From the NCBI GenBank assembly GCA_030407315.1, contig JALQPE010000317.1, positions 157,166-221,165 on the forward strand: a stretch of 64,000 nucleotides of DNA. Reading direction: 5' to 3'. Positions 21,905 through 31,237 of the stretch are shown piece after piece. Below the pieces are notes generated by a model, which was given only the letters and a program-made list of their open reading frames with translations, ran no database searches and was not told the DNA's origin. The position numbers and the translations under genes were made by a program. Positions within the stretch are counted from its first letter, which is position 1, and every line of letters starts with the position of its first letter. The stretch comes from Asparagopsis taxiformis (Eukaryota; Rhodophyta; Florideophyceae; Bonnemaisoniales; Bonnemaisoniaceae).

Positions 21905-22627
21905 ATGACCGCCTTCATTGTGGCACCGCCGTTGTCTACCCCGCCATTGCGCAAAGCGCGCACGAAAAAGCTCACATGCGCGACGCTCTCACTTGAACCC
22001 GCACGCGGACCGAACGCCCGTCGTCTTGCCCAATGGCTCGCCGCAGATTGGGATAACAAACCGCAGGCTATGGACAATCCACAATTCTGGGCGCATATCC
22101 ATGTCTGTTTTCGCCCGTTACCATGGCAATTTCTGTCTGGATACTCGTTCTACACCGAATCTGCATACGACTACAATCTCGGTGCACCATACAAAACGTC
22201 GGTTGTACTACTTATCCCGGCTGAAAATGGAGATATCCAACTGGCGTCGTTTAAAGTACAGGATCCCGACGAGTACTGGCTTGGATCGCATGAACCTTCC
22301 TTGTTGGAGTCGCTTTCGCCGGACCAATTAGTGCTTATGGACGAGGCTTGCAACACTGTTTATACGTATCATGAGGACAAGCAGCTCTATACAGCCTGTG
22401 TGCGACAAGGTAAAAACTGCATTATTAGAAGAGGTGGCGTTGAACGCGAGACTTATCTCGAATCTACCATCGAGCTCACAGCGGACACTTATTCCGCGTG
22501 GGATCTCGGCAGGGATTTGGAAACAGATGAACGAGTCTGGGGCACAGCTGCAGGGCCGTTTGTTTTTGCGCCCTTGTCAAGACTGGATCATCTCGTTCCT
22601 GATGAACCCGATGGCGCTGCTTCATAA
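21905..22627 (+). CDS. cpeT: CpeT/CpcT-type phycobiliprotein lyase, plastid-targeted
   Basis: A 240-aa reading from ATG 21905. Residues 1-32 (MTAFIVAPPLSTPPLRKART and on) look like a plastid transit peptide. The rest follows the CpeT/CpcT fold: LAQWLAADWDNKPQA, HIHVCFRPLPWQFLSGYSFY, TESAYDY, PYKTSVVLLI, a GKNCIIRRGGVERETYLEST segment, and VWGTAAGPFVFAPL at the end. These beta-barrel lyases attach bilins to Cys residues of phycoerythrin or phycocyanin beta subunits. Whether this is the CpeT or the CpcT type cannot be told from one sequence. The gene restricts the organism to a phycobilin-containing alga. It is intronless. Confidence 0.88.
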   Translation: MTAFIVAPPLSTPPLRKARTKKLTCATLSLEPARGPNARRLAQWLAADWDNKPQAMDNPQFWAHIHVCFRPLPWQFLSGYSFYTESAYDYNLGAPYKTSVVLLIPAENGDIQLASFKVQDPDEYWLGSHEPSLLESLSPDQLVLMDEACNTVYTYHEDKQLYTACVRQGKNCIIRRGGVERETYLESTIELTADTYSAWDLGRDLETDERVWGTAAGPFVFAPLSRLDHLVPDEPDGAAS

Positions 22628-22721
22628 CGATTTTGGATAAAATGACTAAACCGATAATTGCTTCCATTAGATCTCTAACCAAGTTTTACAATTGTTGCAC
22701 TGTTGTAATGTCGCGTTTTGC

Positions 22722-23096
22722 CTAATGGTGCGCCGCTTCATGGTGAGCGCCTCCCTCCGCATGTTCGTCATGATGATGCTCCCATGGGTGAGAAAGTCCC
22801 TACGCGACAAGCGAATAATTTCCGAGTGTGAGAGTTGTACATTAGTAAACCAGTGGAAATGAAATGGCCGTAAATCGCGATCGATCCCTCACGCTCGGCC
22901 GATGCATTTTGACCCTTTGGGAGTTGAAACTTACAAGCATGTGCGGCAGATCTTGTTTGGCTCGGAAAAACACCCAAAGCCACATACCCACACCCACAAA
23001 ATAGCTGGCTCTCGAATGCCATGCTTTCGGCGTCGGCGGTACAAAACCACCGTACGGCTTTCCTGGTTGCGGATACTTCTCGGCGGGGCCTCCCAT
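22722..23096 (-). CDS. Complex I subunit, plant AGGG / NDUFB2-like, one intron
   Basis: This small spliced gene gives a 79-aa product. Exon 1 is 23096-22935 and exon 2 is 22799-22722; the intron of 135 nt runs from GTAAGT at 22934 to TAG at 22800, phase 0. The protein begins MGGPAEKYP and has TPKAWHSRASYF, one membrane helix (VGVGMWLWVFFRAKQD), then HPWEHHHDEHAEGGAHH. This matches the plant NDUFB2-type subunit of mitochondrial NADH dehydrogenase, which has TPK.WH, MWFW..YRAKQD and HPW..H. at the same places. The start is set by MGGP, as in plant members; the frame is open for 64 codons further upstream without homology. The His-rich tail is typical. Confidence 0.82.
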
Positions 23097-23470
23097 CTCT
23101 GCGCTGCGGTCCAAGATGAGTGTTGAAAATGGCGACGGATTGGTATCCCGAAAGTAGTGGTACTGCCAGTCAACTCTACGCGCAAAAATGGGGAGAAAGA
23201 TTCGGATTGCGATTGGATGAAAATATATTGCTTTTTGGAAAATAATTAGGCGTAGCTGTTGACAGGGCCTGTCATTCGCTCGTGGCAAAAGTTGGTATCT
23301 TTACAGATTCACAAAACTTTCAACTGAGTCTATCATCTTCTTCAGTTCATCTCTAAACTTCTCCACCTTTCGAATGCCGTTGTCTTGGGCTCGAGCAATT
23401 TTACAAGTTTAATCAAGAAGACAGATTACATTCGAGACTTACATGTATTTGACCTATTCTATCACGCCCG
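23097..23470. other. Spacer between two minus-strand genes
   Basis: This 374-bp AT-rich interval holds the 3' end of the enoyl-CoA hydratase gene and the promoter of the complex I subunit gene. No ORF of note. Confidence 0.4.
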
Positions 23471-24340
23471 TCACTTATTCGAGAACTTTGGTTTTCTTTT
23501 GTCAATAAAAGCTTTCATGCCTTCCTTTTGATCATCCAACGCAAACGTTGACTGAAACGCACGCCGTTCAAACAACAACCCCTGTGACAAACTAGCCTCA
23601 AACGCAGCATTCACGCATTCCTTGGCAGCAGTCACAACAGGAACGGAATGCTTAGCAATCACTGCCGCTACATCCTTCGCCTCCTTCAATGCCTCACCCT
23701 TCCTCGCCACTCTTGTAACCAGTCCAGCACTCTCCGCCTCTTCAGCATTCATTTGTCTTCCAGTTAAAATCATCTCCATAGCCTTCGCCTTTCCAACGGC
23801 ACGCACAAGTCTTTGAGTGCCACCGGAAGCCGGAATAGTGCCCAATTGAACCTCTGGCTGACCGAACATGGCATCCTCAGCGGCGATGAGAACATCAGCT
23901 GCCATTGCGAGTTCGCAGCCGCCCCCGAGAGCGAAACCGCTCACAGCGGCCACGACTGGTTTTCTGGTGGCAGCAATACGGTCAATCCACGCGCCAGCAT
24001 CTCGCTTGAATCGGTGCGTGTTGAAGTTGTGCGATGCCAATTCTTCGATGTCATTTCCTGCGGCGAACACGCGATCTCCACCGGTGACTACAATGACGTT
24101 CACGGATGGGTCTTCGTCGAATCCCTCCACGGCCTGAACGATTTCCGACACGGTTTGCTCGTTGAGCGCGTTCAGTTCACGCGGTCGATGTATCTCCACT
24201 ACGCCGATCTTCTCCTCGTTTGATGCCGTTATGTGATCAAATTGGCGCGAGGAAATTGGCACCGCTGCGGCTGCATCGCAAAAGTGTCTGACGCGCAGCA
24301 ATCGATTGGCTGCAATTGATGAGATTGTGCGCAGCATCAT
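23471..24340 (-). CDS. Mitochondrial enoyl-CoA hydratase (crotonase family)
   Basis: A 289-aa protein with an N-terminal basic/hydroxylated leader (MLRTISSIAANRLLRVRHF), a likely mitochondrial presequence. Crotonase features are complete: IHRPRELNALN, oxyanion-hole segments FAAGNDIEE and FALGGGCELAMAAD, and catalytic glutamates E143 (GGGCELAMA) and E163 (QPEVQLGTIPASGGTQRL). Both glutamates are required for hydratase rather than isomerase chemistry. The product hydrates trans-2-enoyl-CoA in fatty-acid and amino-acid beta-oxidation. Length and intronless structure fit the short-chain enzyme ECHS1. Confidence 0.92.
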   Translation of the reverse strand: MMLRTISSIAANRLLRVRHFCDAAAAVPISSRQFDHITASNEEKIGVVEIHRPRELNALNEQTVSEIVQAVEGFDEDPSVNVIVVTGGDRVFAAGNDIEELASHNFNTHRFKRDAGAWIDRIAATRKPVVAAVSGFALGGGCELAMAADVLIAAEDAMFGQPEVQLGTIPASGGTQRLVRAVGKAKAMEMILTGRQMNAEEAESAGLVTRVARKGEALKEAKDVAAVIAKHSVPVVTAAKECVNAAFEASLSQGLLFERRAFQSTFALDDQKEGMKAFIDKRKPKFSNK

Positions 24341-24889
24341 GCGGATCTGGGCTGGGCAGCGCGATTCGGTGGTGAGCCAAGCAGTCGCATTATGAAAAGG
24401 AGACTTTGAAATTAGCTGATCTATTTCGAAATAAATTTTCGGGCCGTTTTTTTGTCATCCAATCATATTCTGCTATGTCATCCTTAACAACAAGGATTCT
24501 CTTCAACTCGGTTCAATCACCATCTGCTCATGTCTGTCAGAATAATCGAAGCTTTTTATTGAGGCTCTTTTATCGTGCGTCTATGGAGAGAGTCGCTTTT
24601 CATTTCCCACACCCCTTTTCTTGCAGATAACAATTCGTAGTGCGATGAAAGCGAACATCAGAATACGCTGTACTCAATTCTCTACGCTGCCTTCACTGCG
24701 ACAAAAGAGAGTGTTTAAATCAATCATTCCTCACATTGTCGAAAGAGACCGATGTACATTGGAAACATTTGAGTCATAATATCCCATTCAGCTAGAACAC
24801 ATATCTTATGCTATGATTCTTACTTATTCCTCTTCTTTGAGCTGAATTGTTACGTTTCATACATCGTGTATAGCGCTCATTGACTTGAA
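24341..24889. other. AT-rich intergenic spacer
   Basis: The spacer lies between the enoyl-CoA hydratase promoter side and the 3' end of the next minus-strand gene. No ORF or RNA gene seen. Confidence 0.4.
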
Positions 24890-25378
24890 TCAAGAGCTAT
24901 CCTTGTTGCTTTTGGAAGAACCGCCCTTCTTCCGAACAGAAGTATGAGTTTTATAAGACCTTCCTCTAGCAGCCGGAGATGAAATGTTTACCGACGCTTG
25001 TTGAGGAATGGTCGAACCACGTATCTTTCCTGAAGAAGTTCCTGTAGATGTCAAGTGCGGATCAACGGCAAGATGGTCAACAGGGAGATTGGCGTCTCTG
25101 TTGTCAGAATCATTTCTTGGATGAGTGGACGGACGAGCGGGGTCCATATGTTCAGAGGGATTAGTGAACTCACGTTTACCTTCTATCTTGTCGGAAGAAA
25201 TCGAGGGCCTGTGGGTTGAAGCTCCTTCGCCTCGAAATGCTGCGGAAGGGGGGAGAGACATAGAGGGCCTATTGGCAGCGGGGGTGGCCTTGATCGTGTC
25301 GCTTTCTTTGATGCGCGTTGCTGCCGTTTGTGGAGTTTGGTGTGGTTGGGAGGTGTTTGACTGGTTTGGATTAGACAT
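24890..25378 (-). CDS. Disordered Ser/Pro-rich protein, paralogue A of a divergent pair
   Basis: A 162-aa protein with no hydrophobic core, rich in Ser, Thr, Pro, Asn and Lys, ending GGSSKSNKDSS. It shares spaced motifs with the plus-strand gene at 26670: PSAAFRGEGAS..HR here against PSAVFRGQSGASKPHR, GSTIP in both, and NISSPAARGRS against IFSPAARTNGARS. The order and spacing are the same, so the two genes look like a diverged inverted duplication. A shared GAATTTCAATTTCAA lies about 210-240 bp upstream of each start. Function unknown; composition suggests an intrinsically disordered regulatory or structural protein. Confidence 0.6.
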   Translation of the reverse strand: MSNPNQSNTSQPHQTPQTAATRIKESDTIKATPAANRPSMSLPPSAAFRGEGASTHRPSISSDKIEGKREFTNPSEHMDPARPSTHPRNDSDNRDANLPVDHLAVDPHLTSTGTSSGKIRGSTIPQQASVNISSPAARGRSYKTHTSVRKKGGSSKSNKDSS

Positions 25379-25584
25379 GTTTGAAAGTAGTGAATGCGCA
25401 GGTAGGTTTGGTCAGGTTTTGGAGGAATGGTGGATAGGGATGGGGTGTCAATGAGAGGGCTATTTCTAGGAAAATGAGAGTGGGTGTTTCTTGCATTTGC
25501 ACATCTTCTTACAGACGGGAATCGAGTAGAATCTGAGGATGACATGTGGTATTGCAGGAGTTGTGTTGTATTGGATAGAAATGA

Positions 25585-25599
25585 TTGAAATTGAAATTC
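25585..25599 (-). promoter_or_regulatory. GAATTTCAATTTCAA motif upstream of paralogue A
   Basis: On the minus strand the sequence GAATTTCAATTTCAA lies 207 bp upstream of the start of paralogue A. An identical copy on the plus strand is upstream of paralogue B. This is a conserved promoter element or a remnant of the duplication. Confidence 0.45.
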
Positions 25600-26169
25600 A
25601 AGATACTCAACTGCAAGCAATTATAGCTGGTGAGATTGGGAAGATGGAGGTTTCTACACCTGAAAGCAACGCATTATGAATCTGATATACAGGAGAGTAT
25701 GACGTTTTTCTATGACGACGCAGGCCGCTGGGCTTTGTACCAATGTTGCTCTTTTTGTTTCCTAAATCAATGATATGTTTTTGTGGTGGCTTTCCGGAAG
25801 AAGAATGCGGATAGCCAGACAACTCTGAGAGTTGCATCCCTTTTCCAAGTACAGTTGTATTGCGCACACAGCAAATGTGAGGCGAGAATAAGCTAGAATT
25901 GTTTTTCGACGAACAACGATGTGTATATCGATGGATAGATACATGAATTCGAATTTATCGTCATGACAGATGGCTGGCTGATGGAATTGTGCGCACATAT
26001 AATGCTAGAAACAATCGGGTCATCTCTATAGGAACAAACACCTTCTTACAGTGCCAAGTGCACTCAAGGACGCAGCATGACTCGACGTGGTAACATGTCT
26101 CATACATGACGTCTGTCGCGTTCTCAATGGTGTAATAAAGTGAGCACGCAATGATCGGAGCCAACTCCG

Positions 26170-26236
26170 GCGCGCAGCACTGACGCAAGGTGGAGATGGC
26201 GCGCAGCACTGACGCAAGGTGGAGATGGCGCGCAGC
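26170..26236. repeat. 29-bp tandem repeat, about 2.3 copies
   Basis: The unit starting GCGCGCAGCACTGACG and ending GTGGAGATG is repeated exactly twice, plus a partial third copy, in the spacer between the paralogues. Confidence 0.9.
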
Positions 26237-26417
26237 GATTTCGACGTCTACCTCGCCTTGCTGTCCAACAGAGCTCGATCCATGATATAACGTGTTGGAG
26301 GTGGGGAATTTACTCTGATGTCAGCTTCATTGTTACCGTAATTGGATGAATTGAGAAGAAAGCAGATCAATTGTTGGGATGTAGTTGCACAAAAGTGGGA
26401 AAGCATTGAAAAAAATA

Positions 26418-26432
26418 GAATTTCAATTTCAA
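26418..26432 (+). promoter_or_regulatory. GAATTTCAATTTCAA motif upstream of paralogue B
   Basis: This 15-bp sequence is identical to the one upstream of paralogue A, here on the plus strand 238 bp before the start codon of paralogue B. Confidence 0.45.
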
Positions 26433-26669
26433 CTTTCACAAAAGTGTGTCCTTGTTGCACTCATGAGTGGAATCGGAAACGAAACCAGCGATAGGGAATT
26501 ATCCAAATCGCCTCCTCTTCCTGTCATCATGCATGGCAAGCATCCTCACGGGAGTAGGCGCGCTGCAAGTTGATGGCACCGGTGCACGTTTCATAAACAC
26601 TATAACCTCACAGCGCTTTCCTCCGCACTCGCCAACAGCCCGACGCCCAACACCATCACCGCCTGCATC

Positions 26670-27125
26670 ATGAGTCAGCAACCGACCAGTACCGCGCCGA
26701 CCAAGACCTACATTCAGGAGCCATATCCAACGCCGCCCGTGATCGACCCGCACGTCACTCGTTTGCCGGCTGCAGCGCGCACGCCTGGCGCACCGCTCGA
26801 CCCGAGTGCCGTCTTCCGCGGCCAGAGCGGCGCCTCCAAGCCGCACAGAACGCCACACCAACTCGAGTCGCCTAGTCCGCACACGCCCGGCACGCCCTAC
26901 CAAGCCGACTCGTACGCGCCGCAACCCACCCACCCCGAGCAGCCGTCATATCCGCGCCCCAACGCCCAAAATGATCCCTCCAAAGTCACCGACACTATGC
27001 CGCCGGGCAGAGGTTCTACCATTCCTCGAACTAACAACCATCAAATATTCTCTCCCGCTGCTCGCACAAATGGTGCTCGTTCATTGCCTTTCAACAAGCC
27101 TAGGGCACCTAATTCAAAATTCTAA
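26670..27125 (+). CDS. Disordered Pro-rich protein, paralogue B of a divergent pair
   Basis: A 151-aa protein, Pro/Thr/Ala-rich and without a globular core. It carries the motifs shared with the gene at 24890-25378 (PSAVFRG, GRGSTIP, FSPAAR) in the same order. It has more Pro and more GC-rich codons than its paralogue, so the copies have diverged strongly. The start ATG is preceded by a pyrimidine-rich leader. Function unknown. Confidence 0.62.
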   Translation: MSQQPTSTAPTKTYIQEPYPTPPVIDPHVTRLPAAARTPGAPLDPSAVFRGQSGASKPHRTPHQLESPSPHTPGTPYQADSYAPQPTHPEQPSYPRPNAQNDPSKVTDTMPPGRGSTIPRTNNHQIFSPAARTNGARSLPFNKPRAPNSKF

Positions 27126-27405
27126 ACTAATGTCACTCTTTTAGATATCATCTCATGCCTCGTCTAGAACCAGACTGTTTTGCAGTGAAGGAAAGTAAAG
27201 CACACCCTCTCACTCAGTAAATTCATGTCTTATGCTCCTGCTTTACAGTTTGTCCTTGAAAAGGGATCAATTTCACGCATCATTTTTTCTAGACCATGAC
27301 AAGGTCGCGTTGGAATGTTTCCCCCGACAGCTTGGTCTATTTCACAATTGCACCTCCCTCCTCGCACACCAACCCAGCTTGCGTCAACAGCCACCTGCCC
27401 TCGCC

Positions 27406-28043
27406 ATGGACCCTCGCCCAGAAAATTTACCCGTGCCACAGAAGCGAAAGCGTCCAGACGAACAAACCCAGCTAACCGCTCCTGATGCAGCCTCAGCCGC
27501 TGCCCCAATCGATCCTACCGATGATCCAACAATCTGTACGTTTCCATCACCTCGCTCATTTCTACCGCGTTTCTCTGCGCTGTCATCTAACAACAATGTT
27601 TTCGGCGTACAGACCGCTTCCAAAGGAGACTCCCAATGCGCCCGCATTCGACAAAGAGAGACATTTTTGTGACCAGGTCCGCAAAGTTCAAGGCAATGAG
27701 ATCAAGAGCTTTGGCATTGTTGGACAAAAACTCACAACCTGTCAAATTACACGCAATGGGTGCCGCGATTACCCGCTGCTGCGACTTGGCACTGGCTGTC
27801 CAGGCGTACGCTGACGGCCAGGTAGATCTAGATATACAAACAGCCACCGTTGAAGTGTACGATGAATTTGAGCCACTAGTGGAGGTAAGATGCTTGCAAT
27901 TGTTCGTTCTATGTGCTGTTGTTTCTCATCTCTCACACGCATTTCTCTGCTTTACCAATTATCAGGGATATCCAACAGTAACGAAAACGAGGAGCAAGTC
28001 AGCAATTTATATTTCGATGACGAAGACGAGCGAATATGTCTAA
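27406..28043 (+). CDS. POP7: RNase P/MRP protein subunit POP7/RPP20-like (Alba fold), two introns
   Basis: Three exons are 27406-27535, 27613-27884 and 27966-28043, giving 159 aa. Intron 1 is 77 nt (GTACGT..CAG, phase 1) and intron 2 is 81 nt (GTAAGA..CAG, phase 0); the reading frame closes exactly across both. The N-terminus is basic (PQKRKRPDE). The Alba-like core reads DIFVTRSAKFKAMRSRALAL, VKLHAMGAAITRCCDLALAV, TATVEVYDEFEPLVE, and after intron 2 TRSKSAIYISMTK. This order is that of human POP7/RPP20, an Alba-fold protein that pairs with RPP25 on the RNase P/MRP RNA to process pre-tRNA and pre-rRNA. Both introns are needed to obtain the homology, which supports the model. Confidence 0.82.
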
Positions 28044-28230
28044 GAATATAACTGCTTTGTCGTCTTTCGATCTACCGTTAATTCAGCGAATGCATTTGTA
28101 GCGAGCAGTCGTATAGCAGGAACGGCAATTCTATCGCAGCGTTTGGTAGCATTGTCAATGTTGTGACATGGCCTAGTAAAATTGTGCACGATGATTGGAA
28201 CGTACCAAGGAGCTGAATGACGAGTGTGAG

Positions 28231-28521
28231 CTAACCAAACTTCAACGATGGCGCCTCCACTTTGCTCTCCCTACGCATGATGCCTTGATGTGACAATAGC
28301 CCAGCAAAGAAACCAATTAGTAGTGCCATGTGGCTGTCTTGGCAGGCCGCAACGCAGAGATCGCTCAAAAGCGTTTGCTGTACATACGTGGAATGATTTG
28401 TCATGTGTTCATATTTTGAAATTTCAAGTAGCGCTGAGCAGCTAAGAAGCTGTCGGCATCCACTCGCCCGTGTCGTCACAACCCGTGCAATTGCACGCGT
28501 GCTCAAACTATTTCGCGTCAT
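28231..28521 (-). CDS. Possible small protein, divergent from 28602 gene
   Basis: A 96-aa ORF from ATG 28521 begins with an Arg/Ser-rich stretch (MTRNSLSTRAIARVVTTRAS), which would suit a mitochondrial leader. It has a hydrophobic segment near the end (MALLIGFFAGLLS). The frame is open to 28626, into the neighbouring gene. No family is recognised and support is only compositional. Confidence 0.3.
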   Translation of the reverse strand: MTRNSLSTRAIARVVTTRASGCRQLLSCSALLEISKYEHMTNHSTYVQQTLLSDLCVAACQDSHMALLIGFFAGLLSHQGIMRRESKVEAPSLKFG

Positions 28522-28601
28522 GCACGCATACCGTCTTTCAACTTGACGCAACAGTTGGCTCGCATCGTGCAACGAACCGCTCCTGAATTTCTCCGTCCAT
28601 A

Positions 28602-29015
28602 ATGTCGACGTGGATCCCGCCAGCAATTCCCCCAGTGCTCGAGCCGTTGTGGCTGCCGCTCGGTCACTCGGACGTTTCTATCACACCGCATGCCGTATCA
28701 GCTCTGGAAGCTGCTCTTGACAAGAGTCGCGAGGAAGTGCGTAAGACAGCGGCGCCCATACCGATAGGGGTAATGGAGCAAGCGCTTCAATCTGCCGATA
28801 ATGCGCCGACGCAAATTGTGCCCTCCGACGAGGTTGTCGACGATGGAATGGAAATCGACGAGGATATTGACAATGATGAAATGTTGAGTGACGGTCAAAG
28901 CGGGGACGGCGAATTTGGAACTGTTGGTAGTGCTAGTCTACATAGTGACGAACATGTCGGTGATGACGACAGCGACGATGATGATGATTTGGATGACCTT
29001 GGCGCTTATCTCTAG
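28602..29015 (+). CDS. Small unknown protein with acidic tail
   Basis: A 137-aa protein. The N-terminal 75 residues are amphipathic (SALEAALDKSREEVRKTAAP). The C-terminal half is extremely acidic (DDGMEIDEDIDNDE; DDDSDDDDDLDDLGAYL). Such tails are common in histone- or RNA-associated nuclear proteins, but the family is not recognised. The start ATG follows AATA in a short leader and lies 80 bp from the divergent small ORF. Confidence 0.55.
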   Translation: MSTWIPPAIPPVLEPLWLPLGHSDVSITPHAVSALEAALDKSREEVRKTAAPIPIGVMEQALQSADNAPTQIVPSDEVVDDGMEIDEDIDNDEMLSDGQSGDGEFGTVGSASLHSDEHVGDDDSDDDDDLDDLGAYL

Positions 29016-29533
29016 TTTACACGGATGGGTAACTGTTTTATAAAGCGGAGAGTTGGAGCACATCTGGCACCCGTTGCGATATAAATACAGCTGTGAAACA
29101 CACGTTACCAAGCCGAGACGTCGGTTATGCTAGCAACCATCGAAGCGGATTTGGTTGTGCGATGCAGGAATCAATTTGGTGCCGAGTGATTGCCACCCCT
29201 TTTTGCGATTGCTCTCGGCGTCCCAGGTTTCAATAAAATAAACGCAAGCGATTTGATACTTTTTAAAATATTTCTGATTGTGAAGATAATCTCGTGTGAA
29301 TCGCAAAGCTCGCAGATTGGACAGCTGTCCTTTTTTCGATCTCGACTACAGCTCGGAGCAATTGTTTGGCGAGAGTATCAACCGTTCATTACAATTGTGC
29401 TCCGTGTCTCCAATGCAATACTATCCCCTCAAACCTCACAGAGCAGCAATAATCCAAGCCTCCCGGCAGCAGCCCAACTCGTGTCAATCCGCCCGCTTCG
29501 ACTCTCCGCACGCCGACCCAAACAAACCAAGCA
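29016..29533. other. Intergenic spacer
   Basis: No gene seen. A TATAAATA-like sequence occurs near 29080, but it is far from the next start. Confidence 0.35.
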
Positions 29534-29872
29534 ATGGCCGCACCAGCACTTACAGCCGCATCATCACTGGTCGTTCTCGCAGTTGGCGGCGCAGCCAACC
29601 TCGTCGCCAAGCCGCTAGAATCTAGAACATGGCTGCCAGGCGGTGGTTTTGTGGGTCCAATTTCTAGGCGCGTACCAACCCCGGTAGATGCTCCCCCCGC
29701 ATCCTCCCCAACATCTGGCAATGGTGTCGCGCCCAGTGGTAAGAAGATTCATCCCATTGGAGGCGCTACCGACAAGCCCTCCCCTCCAAGCCCGTTTGGA
29801 CGATTCCCCAAGCACAAGCCTACCAAGTTGCCAGGCCCTCCCAAGCCATATGTGCCCTCTGAGAGCCCCTGA
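29534..29872 (+). CDS. Small Pro-rich protein with hydrophobic N-terminus
   Basis: A 112-aa ORF. The first 25 residues (MAAPALTAASSLVVLAVGGA) could be a signal peptide or a membrane anchor. The rest is Pro/Gly/Ser/Lys-rich and disordered (GGGFVGPISRRVPTP; PSPPSPFGRFPKHKPTKLPG). The context of the ATG and the sustained reading frame suggest a real small gene. Family unknown. Confidence 0.5.
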   Translation: MAAPALTAASSLVVLAVGGAANLVAKPLESRTWLPGGGFVGPISRRVPTPVDAPPASSPTSGNGVAPSGKKIHPIGGATDKPSPPSPFGRFPKHKPTKLPGPPKPYVPSESP

Positions 29873-30403
29873 TTTATCCCCTGACTGGCTAATAGTCGAG
29901 CGACTTACAATTTCGTTACTCTAGGATAGTGCCAATTCTTGCGTTGTCGTAAACACCTTGAGATTTAAACGTCTGCTCTTTCGTTATCTGATGTTCTCTA
30001 CGCTTGTCTAAGCTTTTGCTTTTGTATGGTTGTGTGTGCACAATTTACATCATTTGGTCCATTTCATTCACGCAGAAATTCATTGGTGAGATCGTAAGGC
30101 ATTTCCAGATGCCACGTCTTTCATCACGGAGACAAAAAGTACTGCTACATTTCATTCAAAAAGTGATGCTGGATGATTGAAGACAGGATAGTTGACGCGA
30201 TTCATTTGCTGATGACAAAGACATCACAGAATGGAATCCTCAGGAAGCATACATTGAAATATACAAGTTTACAAAACATCTGCGACAATACATCCGAAAC
30301 AGAGCGAGCTATCGTCACATGCTCCTAACTGAGCTGCACTTGAGAGATGCAGATGTATAGAGCTGCAAGAAAATAGAGGTAAATATTAGGCACTACATAA
30401 CAA
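29873..30403. other. Convergent AT-rich spacer
   Basis: This is the 3' region of the small plus-strand gene and of the minus-strand UBTD-like gene. No gene seen. Confidence 0.4.
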
Positions 30404-30936
30404 TCAGGCAGTGCGCGTCGTGCGATTTCGTCGTGATTCACGAGCTTCGATGTACTCTCCAATCGCACGCGCAGCGTCCTTGAATTCTTCATGGCACGGC
30501 TCCACATCAAGATTGGTCGGATTTGCCAATGCGTACATGGGAACTTCATACAGCGCTCCACGTTCGTCGAAGGTCGAAAGCAGGTTATTTCTCTTATTGG
30601 CCGGACGCAGTCCGGCCGCCTTTATTGTCTCGTCACAAAGCGATTCCTGCACAAGGGCAACGAATGGTTAGCATCGCGCGGCTCGTTCACAACAAATGAC
30701 ACGATAGATAGTGCGATACGAACCGATTGTGCTTCGGCGGCAAAGCGCAAAGCCTGCCACATCTCTTGACGACCCTCGACACGAGTTTCCCAGAATTCAT
30801 TGCGCAAGCGCTCGAGCTGTTCCGACGTGAGCGCCGGCTCCAACTTCCATGGTTTGATGGGTTGAATGTGGCCGTCCCAGGCGTTGCTGTCGGCCTCTGC
30901 GGTGCGAGCAGCGGACTTGGAGCTGACGCAACCCAT
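30404..30936 (-). CDS. UBTD1/2-like protein with myristoylation signal, one intron
   Basis: Exon 1 is 30936-30724 and exon 2 is 30646-30404, giving 151 aa. The 77-nt intron starts GTTCGT, contains TGCTAAC as a good branch point and ends TTGTGCAG, phase 0. The N-terminus MGCVSSKS fits N-myristoylation at Gly2 with a palmitoylatable Cys3, so membrane attachment is likely. Then PWKLEPALTSEQLERLRNEF, WETRVEGRQEMWQALRFAAE and, after the intron, LLSTFDERGALYEVPMYAL match the N-terminal domain of ubiquitin-domain-containing proteins UBTD1/2, which bind ubiquitin-conjugating enzymes. The C-terminal ubiquitin-like domain of UBTDs is absent: about 40 residues after the shared domain the protein ends in an Arg-rich tail. 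Confidence 0.75.
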
Positions 30937-31237
30937 GGCACGGACGCAGGGGCGTACGCTGTTCGAATTGATTACAAGGCAATTGCGCACTCAACTCGTG
31001 GCCGATGCGCAACGAAACCGATTTGTTGCGAGATGTTTACTGTAACGGAGCGAGCGTACCCTTGGGTGGAAGAAGAGCACTTCGTGGTCTTGGGACATGA
31101 TAGCCGCTGCATCTTTGAAACGTATATCAATATTCCTGTAAATTTAAAATAATTCACACATCATACACAGTCTCTGAAGATACACGTACATCTTTTACCT
31201 CCAGCTACTTAGCACAGCGCTAGACCTAATCCCCATC
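30937..31237. other. Short spacer
   Basis: This interval holds the promoter side of the UBTD-like gene and the 3' end of the PDI gene. No gene seen. Confidence 0.4.

Larger units (their letters stand above)
25379..26669. promoter_or_regulatory. Divergent spacer between the two paralogues
   Basis: This 1.3-kb region separates the two start codons. It contains the same 15-bp motif in opposite orientation on the two flanks (25585-25599 and 26418-26432) and a 29-bp tandem repeat. No gene was identified; ORFs here are short and contradictory. Confidence 0.45.
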
